NCBI RefSeq assembly: GCF_014851395.1
Contig: NW_024040374.1
Location: forward strand, 24,632,772 to 24,696,771
Length of the DNA stretch: 64,000 nt
Direction: 5' to 3'
Source of the DNA: Micropterus salmoides
Lineage: Eukaryota; Chordata; Actinopteri; Centrarchiformes; Centrarchidae
Part shown: one piece after another, positions 56,277 to 64,000 of the stretch
Numbering within the stretch: the first letter of the stretch is position 1
Layout: every line of letters begins with the position of its first letter
Translations under genes and position numbers: made by a program
Notes under the pieces: generated by a model
The model's database searches: none
What the model was told of the DNA's origin: nothing
The model's input: only the letters and a program-made list of their open reading frames with translations

Positions 56277-56284
56277 GGGCGGGG
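56277..56284 (-). promoter_or_regulatory. PRKAA2: GC box upstream of PRKAA2
   Basis: GGGCGGGG, a Sp1-type site, 75 bases upstream of the PRKAA2 start codon in GC-rich sequence. Confidence 0.4.
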
Positions 56285-58058
56285 CCCTTCACTTCTCTCT
56301 CACTGCGAGGAAGAGGAGAGCAACGGAGCCCGATAAACGCACACTGTCAGGTTCACGGTGAAATCTGTTGCAGATAAACGTAATTGCTTTCCTGGAGGCA
56401 AGCTGACATCTGTCGCAATTGCCTGTACGGCATTACCGGGATTATCCCTCCCAGGAGCCCAGCGGCCTCTGCCATCTCCCACCGACCCAGCGTTGTGTCC
56501 AATTTTGCACTTGTTTGTCAATTACCTGCCCTGATTAATACTGTACCTACTATAAGCCTACTAGATAACTTGGTGTAAAATGAGCATATTCCTACTAGAG
56601 ATATGGTTGAGATTGTGGGATTGGCTATTATTAGCCCGCCACTGTTTACACAGGCCTTTAAAGACTCGTACCTTTGGTGTAAATCAGATTAGCTGCTGTG
56701 TGTTAAGTAAGCATATGATTCGCCCTCAGTAAGACATTTATATAAAGAAAAAAGAAAGGAGTAGCCTATCATGCTGTGAGCAACACATGCTGATATTTGG
56801 GGTATAAAAATGGTAGTTCTGAAAGACATCACTCACATTTGCTAAATGCGGGATGAATGGAAGACCAATGAATGATTCAGTTTCTGTTGTGTTACTTTGT
56901 TTTGGTTATGCAAAGTAGCCTACCTAGTCGAGGCCATCGGAGCACTAACTGTTCATCCTATATTGATAGCGTCCTCCCTGAGGTCATATCACACACAGTG
57001 TAATATTTAGGTTATTTTGTTGGCCATTGTCTCTAAAGTATCAGTCCCACAAGAAACAAACGAACAGAATTTAAATGAAGTGATGAATGAGTTACAGTTG
57101 TTCGTGCAACTAGGCTACTATTACTTGTACCACTAGATGGCAGTGTAAGATTAATTTCTACACATCCAATATGACTGTTGGAACGGCTCCTACGTTGTGC
57201 ACTCTCTGCAAGCATTTGTGGAACTGGCGCTTTACCTCTTTCAAAGTTAGAAAAGAAGCACTAAATCATATGCCTTTTAATACTCGTTTCCTCAGAGTGT
57301 GTATGCTTGGCTTCACCGACTAGAGCAATCAAATTAGAATTTACACTTTTAAATGTGTATTTTTGAAATTCAAAATTTAGATTAAATAGATTAAATGTTT
57401 GTCTACATCCTTTTTTTCTGTTCAGCAAATCCCCTTTACACATTTCCACAGAAAAATGTCAATAATAATGATGAATTATAAACCTCTACCTACATGTTTT
57501 TTGTATGGGTACTGGCACAATATATATAAAGTTTCAGTATCCTATTAATAAAATACACAAATTATATCAACGTCTTGTTTAGGATGTAATGAGAAATAAA
57601 ACATTTAAATACTTACAAAGTGTATGGCCTCGTTTTTTCACTCTCATCTGTCAACATACATCTTTCAACAAGACCTGACGAAACTACATTTACAGCATTT
57701 AAAATAATGACTAATTGCTTTAATTATTCTCGGAATGAAAAGAAGGAGCAAATACCTTCATTTCCAATAACTTGAAACTGCGAGCCACCATCGCTCTGGT
57801 GCGTCTGTCGTGCTTTGCTTAACCGCTGGGGGCGCTACTCTCCTGTCCCGCTCCTGGTCTCCAGACCAAGAAAGTTTTCCATGCAGGGATGGAGGTGATT
57901 ACCCACCGCTAGCAGAGGGAAGAGGGCTGAGCCTTGAAGCTGCTGGGGGAACTTGAAGAGCGCAGGGGGAGGAGGAGAAGAAGAAGGATTGATATAACAA
58001 GAGCGGCTGTCGATGCGCAGCGCAATTCTCACTCACTCCAAGTCTTTGAACCAAGGGC

Positions 58059-58066
58059 GATAAAAG
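58059..58066 (+). promoter_or_regulatory. PLPP3: TATA-like box for PLPP3
   Basis: GATAAAAG followed by GC-rich sequence; placed so that transcription would start near 58090 and give a 5'UTR of about 260 bases. Inference only. Confidence 0.35.
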
Positions 58067-58266
58067 GGGAGCGGGCTTTCCATTCATTTCGTGCGCAGAC
58101 AACTTTTCTTTCTTGAGTCCGCGGCGCAGGTCCGGGACCAGATCATTTCTACTCATATAGATATATTCTTTTACTTATTTTCTTGTAAAAGTGAAATACG
58201 AGACATCAACACATCTGAAACTTCACGAGACCTCCGAGGTGCGAAGTTTGTTTCCCGTTGAAGTGC

Positions 58267-58281
58267 ATGACAAATCTTTGA
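58267..58281 (+). other. PLPP3: Possible short uORF in PLPP3 5'UTR
   Basis: ATG ACA AAT CTT TGA, four codons, ending about 70 bases before the main start. Exists only if the 5'UTR includes this region. Confidence 0.4.
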
Positions 58282-58352
58282 AGGACTTGAAAGCCAGTTT
58301 CTTCACCTTACGCGTGGTGTGGGATTTTTGACCTGAAACGGGGAGTTCTCAA

Positions 58353-58491
58353 ATGCAAAAGTACATGTATGAGAAAGCGATGGCCCAAGAGACAAGGAAC
58401 GGAGGAACCTCTACGTTAAACAACAACAATGGTGTTGACAACAGTAAGAAGAAACTGCTAATAGCGCTCGACATCTTCTGTCTTCTACTTG
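58353..58491 (+). CDS. PLPP3: PLPP3 (PPAP2B) exon 1, partial gene
   Basis: PLPP3 is a six-pass membrane ecto-phosphatase that dephosphorylates lysophosphatidic acid, sphingosine-1-phosphate and related lipids at the cell surface. This first coding exon (139 bases, ends phase 1, donor GTAAGT) encodes MQKYMYEKAMAQETRNGGTS and LNNNNG, then the start of the first membrane segment KKKLLIALDIFCLLL. The human protein begins MQNYKYDKAI…NGGSPALNNN, a clear parallel, and the position beside PRKAA2 agrees. The remaining exons, including the phosphatase signature motifs, are not in the window. Confidence 0.92.
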
Positions 58492-60382
58492 GTAAGTTTA
58501 TGAATACGTTTAGGCGAAATATCCGTATCTGTTAGGCTATAAATTTAATTGTTTAGTGTTTCTTTTGGGCTCACATCAGCTGATTTAGACTAAGAGGCAG
58601 CCACTTCAGAAACTCTGGATTCACACACAAAAAAAGCATAAACAATATTTTAATTGTTGGCACTAAAGGCCTTATCGTTTTAAAAGTATGGCCTGTTATC
58701 TGTGACACGAAGGCAACTTAATCTGCAACATCCCCTTATCATCCAGTTCCAACGCAGCACCATGCCAGAGAACTAAACACTGACCACACTCACTTTTTCA
58801 GACTTTCACAATGTTAGGAAAATACACTGGAGAGCATACAATCTCACAATGCAACAACCCACTACATGATATGTGTATTAGCCCATTTATAAATATATCC
58901 CAGTACATTGCTAGATTTACATTAATAAATAAATGTTGTCATCACAGAATATATTGATCATTTCAAAGTCCACAGAGAATCATTGGGACCTAGCATTTGA
59001 TGCTCCTGCCAACTTGCCTGGGGCATAAATGTTTTGAAGTGTTGCAACCTGCCCTTTAAATAGCCAGTGACACCCCTCCTGTGCGCTCAAAACCTTGTTC
59101 ATCTAACCATCTAACCTCCAGAGGTGCCATTCCAGCTCCAGCTGTCCATAGGTAGAGATGTAACACGGCTGAAGTAAAAATCGTAGTGTAATTATTAAGG
59201 TATTGATGAAACTGTCACCGAAGCAGAGGCGATGTCACTGTCCAACTTGTTTGTGCTGTAGAGTTTGTGTGTTAGTCCTAACTTGTTATTCCGCTAGTGT
59301 CCCGTCCAGATTCTGTGCCCACTGTTTGTGTGTTGCTTTGATAGTTTGTTTTTCACTGTGGCCCAGTCCTTTTAGTTTCAAGCTCCAGTGGCCCCCATTT
59401 CTCTTAGCTCTGTTTTCACTCCCTCTGTCTCTCCTTTCCCTCTTTTTTAGAAAAGGATTATGGGAGTTGCGCTAAACGTCTACACATTCTCTCCCAGAAC
59501 CCTGCAAATCCCTGGCCAGCCGCCCCTGATCACTCCACTTGAAATTGCTTTCTCTGTCCCTCCAGCCTTCTATCTAGCCCTCTTTCTCCCTCTCTGTCCA
59601 GAGGACTGTGTGGAATAATTGCTTAAGCATGTGTTGTGGCAGGGGAATGCCTCTCCAGTCTAACAGAGGGAGATGGAGAAGCGGAACGCGTGGCTGACCA
59701 GGCATTAGAGGAGCAGGTGGGAGCCACACCAATAGCTTTATATGGAGAAACTGAAGCATCAACAGTAGTAACAAAATATGTGACATCGCCTCACAGGAAC
59801 GGTATTTTATTACCCAGGATGTTACAAATGGTGCAGATTAACTCCACATTTTCTTAAGTGCTGTGTAGTAGAAGCAGATCTGCTTGACAGACACAAAGTT
59901 TTCCAGTGGGTTTATATTGGTTTGATTATTAAAGAACCTCAGACGAGAGATACACTGTTTTATCTGCACCCACATAAATGTAGATGAGCTTTGAACACAT
60001 ATGGAGTGAATTTCCTGCATAAACCAACTTCCTTCGTTCGCTGGTAAAAGCTCTGCAGTCATGTAAGGAGAACGCATGCACACACCCGCAGGCACGCACA
60101 CACACACACATGCATGCATGTAAGCACACACACACACACACAGATGGTCACACAGATTCTCCTTTGTCATGCTAAACACAATCTGGCTGCTGGGTGATGA
60201 TTGGTTGGCCCACTTTAGTAGTTTGGGGGGGGTTAAAAGAGAGAAGAAGAAAGACCAGGAGAAGGGGGGTCCTGAATGAGGAACAAGGAATGTGGGTGTG
60301 TAGAGGGCACAGAAGAATGCCTGATCATGAATGGACTTAGCTCTGCGTGCGTATCAGAAAAAGGTAGTGTACACTACACAGC

Positions 60383-60425
60383 TAGTTAATGCATAAATAT
60401 GTCATTACCTTTAATTAGCTCCTAT
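60383..60425. promoter_or_regulatory. Candidate AT-rich regulatory element in PLPP3 intron
   Basis: Contains GTTAATGCATAAATATG followed by TTTAATTAGCTC: an octamer/POU-like word beside a homeodomain core. Motif-based inference. Confidence 0.25.
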
Positions 60426-61769
60426 CTGCCAGCTGGTGTTACACACACACCGTTCTATAAGTTGTCAGTCTGTCTGGCAGGAAAACCCTCACACACAGCT
60501 AATGATTCTGTTTGCGTAAAGGCCATCTGAGGTCATCTATAATCACACATGCCAACACATGTGTACAAACTGAAAAAAAAGGTTCCCTCATTATGTTGCT
60601 TCTGCTAATCAAGCTTAATGATGCATAAACACAGCAGGACCAGAATGGGTAATGAAAAAAACTAATACACACACACACACACACAACTGCTGAGGCCAGA
60701 GTTACAGTGTACGATTTTGGCAGCTAAGCAACAAGAATCAACTGCTGATTTCACTTTGGCTTGGGTTCCACTCTTACTGAGCAGCAGAGTTGATTTAGCT
60801 ACGCTATAAGCAGCACACACACACATAAACACCGTACGCTCACTATAAATACACAAACTCCACCGCAGACTGCGGAATTTCATTCTTCTGTTTTTCCCTG
60901 TCTCACATGAGCTCATGAATGTGGCTATACACTGTCCGATAGCCCACTATCATCCAGTTTAAAGAGGATGTTTATTCTGAAAACACTTTGTAAAGAGACT
61001 TGAGCTACCAGGAAACCATACCTCTAAAAGTAGCCCCACCTAAACCCAGATTAGGTTTACACAATGCAAAAGAGACTATGCATTGTATGTTTGCTTGGGT
61101 GCATACGTTACTGTCTGTCTGGGTTTGGAAGCCATTCAAAGTTTTAGCTGCTAGGGTCTTTTTGCAGAATTTAAACATGGATTGTCCAGGACTGGCTCCA
61201 CTGACTTTCAGTCCTGTAAGTTGATTTAAAAGCTTCACAAGGTCTGTCTTATTGTTGCTATAGTGACAAACCACTTGTGTATATCAGGCTCAAGCTTGCC
61301 TAACACCTCAAATGCTGATCTAAGTTGACTGAAAGCCTTTTTCCCATCAGCTTCTCAGATTTCATACGATCTCTTCTCATCTGTTATACACAGTATAGTC
61401 CGGTTTATGGTGACATCACGAGCAACAGACATAGAGATTGCTGTTAGCAGTGGAGGGGAGTGTAACCTTTTGGCCCTGGTGCATCAGCTTTATAACTGGC
61501 CCTGGAGCATTAACCCTATATGGCTCTGCCCAACTCCCACCTCCCCATTAGCTGCTATAGCATTACAGCAGTCAGTCACACAGCCCTCATTAAAGCTGGA
61601 GAGGTTTAACCTCTACCTCTCCAGGCCTCAGCCACTTCAATCCTGAGCCGCTCCACAAATATTTTCCAGAATTTCTCAAATTCTTCATATGGCTGCAGTG
61701 CTGCGGCCGAAGACTCTTGATGTGACATCTGGTGCAATTTTGGGAGTGAGTGAACCAGGGGGCATGACT

Positions 61770-61790
61770 TGTGTGTGTGTGTGTGTGTGT
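61770..61790. repeat. (TG)n microsatellite
   Basis: About 10 TG units in the PLPP3 intron. Confidence 0.85.
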
Positions 61791-64000
61791 ATGCCTAGTG
61801 GTGCTCAGGAAAGGGTGGGAAACGGAAAGGTAGTGTCGGTCGGAGGTAGGTGTGGTTGTGAAATAAAATCCTGTCCTTTTTTTTCTCCCAGCCCATTTCC
61901 CTTTTCCTTTCCTCCCTGTTCCCCCTCCACTTGAGCTCTCCTCTTCTTAACTGGTTTTGCACTAATGGAGAAAGATGGCATGTAAATGTATTCGGTGGAG
62001 TGAAATACAGTAATATCTGGTTAGTGTCGTTGAAGGCGAGTGCACTGCAATATTTAGTCTGATGTTCCCCAGAAATCACATTATCCATAGTAGCACCTCT
62101 CAGAAACTCATCTATCTAACAACCACAACAGATAAGTAGCTTTTGCCAAGTGTCAGGTAGACTGTAATCACTGTAAAACTGTAATCAAACACTGTGTGGG
62201 AGGCCATCACACACAAACCCAAACACAAGCTCCAATCCAAAGCTGCTGACCTTAATCTAAGGGCAAATATTATCAGGAGTTCTGCGTAAGTCTGTCGATT
62301 CAGGGGCAGGAGCTTACTCTGAGAGGAGTGGTGCTCTAGACTGCCAAAGAGAGGTTGGATTAATTGTGGAAAACACATGCCAGGATACTCATTTCTCCAT
62401 GAAGTCTGTCATGTCAAACTAATTTGGGTGTTGTAACAGTCAACAAAATAGATCACTTTCTACTAGTAGCCATTAGTATCTAACATAGGGATCTATTGAA
62501 GAGCAGTATTGAAGTTGTTTGCATTTTCAGTCCCACTGTTGATGCTCCTTGTCAGTCTATTCTTCTGCCTGTCAGATAAGGTCAAAGGTCAGGCACAAAA
62601 TAGAATCATATAGGACAAGTGCCCAAAGTGCTCTTTCCCTGTGCTTACACACAGGCAAGGGCTCCATGCACAGAGGAGTATGTAAGATCAGCCTCAAGAT
62701 TCTGGTCTGATAATTGTCGATATGTGTATGGCATTTACAGTGATTACATCACTGTATGTATGCAGTTATCTGTGGCTTCAGGGTGGGTTACGATGTGTGT
62801 TTATGTTATGGCTGCAGGACAATGCATGGTTAGGGGACTCTTCTGAAGGTGAGGAGTGCCCTCTGGTAGAAGACAAGCACTGTGTTATGTAATAAGATAA
62901 AGATCAACAGGCCATAGGGCTACTAGTCCTCTAAGAATGTATGTGATTTTAAGTTTTTAACTTTAACTTTTTTTGCATACACGTATGTTTTTCTTTGTGT
63001 CGTGATGGAGAGTAGCGTTGGTATTGTGGCCAGACTTGTGTGTGTAACATTTTCAGCCCGTCATTGTGACATGTGGCTGGTTTCTGCTGGTCCAGGACTT
63101 AAATGACAAACCCCTGGGGTTTGTGTCTGCGCAGGGCTGCTATTAGAGGTGTGTGGGTGTGAGCGTGTGCATGTGTGTCCCGTGGGGTTTGTGATGGAGA
63201 GGGAGCGCCGGGAGCTGTCATTACGTGGACTCTATAGCTTAAAGGGCGAAGGAGCCTGTGTATGTGTATGCTTATGTCTACAACGCGTGTGTGGGTAGCA
63301 TGTGTGAGGCATCTGTGGCTCAATTTGTGTGTGTTTGTGTGTGTCCCATGCGGTTCCCGTAGGCAAGCCGAAGGCCTCAGGTTGACTGATGTGAGTGTCT
63401 CTCTTCATGCTGTTATATAAACCAGACACATTCATCTCTTTTAACTCCTGCCCCTATCTTAGCAAACAATTAAATTGCACAATAAAAGATTAAACTTTGA
63501 CAATAGATGAACAACAGCTCGTAGTTTACACTTTGACAACAATAGTGTAGTAAAGCCTCTGCCTGTTCTGTCTCTCTCCACTCTCTTATCTATAATTATA
63601 TCCCTCTTCGGTAAACACCCTCAAACTGCTTATTTCAGATAAAACAGGATACCTGGACTGGACCCGACGATAAATGTTTGTTGGCAGTCATTCTTTCGTG
63701 TTTCTGAGCTTTCACAGGGTGTTGTAAATTAATATTTTATGGAATCCTGTGACTGGGCAGTGAGCACATTTATAAACACAAATGTCGATGAAAATAAGAA
63801 CTGTGGTTTACTCTCTATACTTCCACGTATTAACATGGGATCAGCAGCTTAAAAAACAAACAACAATGCAACTAGCATTTCATGTAAATGAGAGCATGGG
63901 CAGCAGTGCTTCTTCATAGCCAGCAGGCTCAAAACTATAGGCCTCATTACATGAATCTGTTACACCACACTGTCCTCGCCTGGGCCTCCTCCCTGCTGTT

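Larger units (their letters stand above)
56203..58352. promoter_or_regulatory. Divergent promoter region of PRKAA2 (-) and PLPP3 (+)
   Basis: About 2.15 kb between the two start codons. Near PRKAA2 it is GC-rich with a GC box (GGGCGGGG, 56277-56284). Near PLPP3, a TATA-like GATAAAAG lies at 58059-58066, about 290 bases before the start codon. The middle is AT-rich and unremarkable. Confidence 0.5.
58492..64000 (+). other. PLPP3: PLPP3 intron 1 (continues beyond window)
   Basis: About 5.5 kb. I looked for exon 2 and did not see it. It holds CA/TG runs and an AT-rich homeobox-like cluster near 60383-60425. No other gene is supported. Confidence 0.7.

Noticed and set aside
58492..64000. PLPP3 exon 2 (segment following the first membrane helix)
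   Set aside because: Scanned for a segment like LPFLIIE…KPYHRGFYC and found none, so the window ends within intron 1.

Overview
This is a vertebrate nuclear segment, almost certainly from a ray-finned teleost. The genes are split by GT-AG introns and separated by (TG)n/(CA)n microsatellites. The dispersed repeats are of kinds I recognise from fish genomes: hAT-like elements, MITEs, SINE-like and LINE-like remnants. Introns are compact compared with mammals. I see no prokaryotic operon, CRISPR array or phage. Every exon below was assembled by hand from splice sites, reading phase and recalled family sequences; no alignment was run.

Layout: (1) 1-29690 (+): the 3' two thirds of DAB1 (Reelin adaptor). 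The first visible coding exon is at 6808, inside the PTB domain. The main stop is at 23845, and an in-phase alternative last exon lies at 27600-27647. (2) 31117-41830 (+): a complete FYB2 (C1orf168-like adaptor), 19 coding exons that keep reading phase throughout, about 950 residues with a helical SH3 (hSH3) region. (3) 56202-45010 (-): a complete PRKAA2 (AMPK alpha-2 catalytic subunit), 10 coding exons, 557 residues, all kinase motifs intact. (4) 58353-64000 (+): the first coding exon of PLPP3 (lipid phosphate phosphatase 3) and part of a long first intron that runs off the window.

The order and orientation DAB1(+), FYB2(+), PRKAA2(-), PLPP3(+) match the inverted human 1p32 block, except that C8A and C8B, which lie between DAB1 and FYB2 in human, are not seen. 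FYB2 and PRKAA2 converge on opposed poly(A) signals a few bases apart near 41.82 kb. PRKAA2 and PLPP3 are head to head across about 2.15 kb of promoter DNA.

The genes do not form one pathway: DAB1 and FYB2 are tyrosine-phosphorylated scaffolds, PRKAA2 senses cellular energy, and PLPP3 dephosphorylates extracellular lipid phosphates. The most interesting points are the run of symmetric DAB1 exons that each end in a Tyr-Gln codon pair, a His/Gln-rich DAB1 exon where mammals have a conserved one, an alternative DAB1 C-terminus, and several well-delimited mobile elements. I found no evidence of a wholly new biological system.
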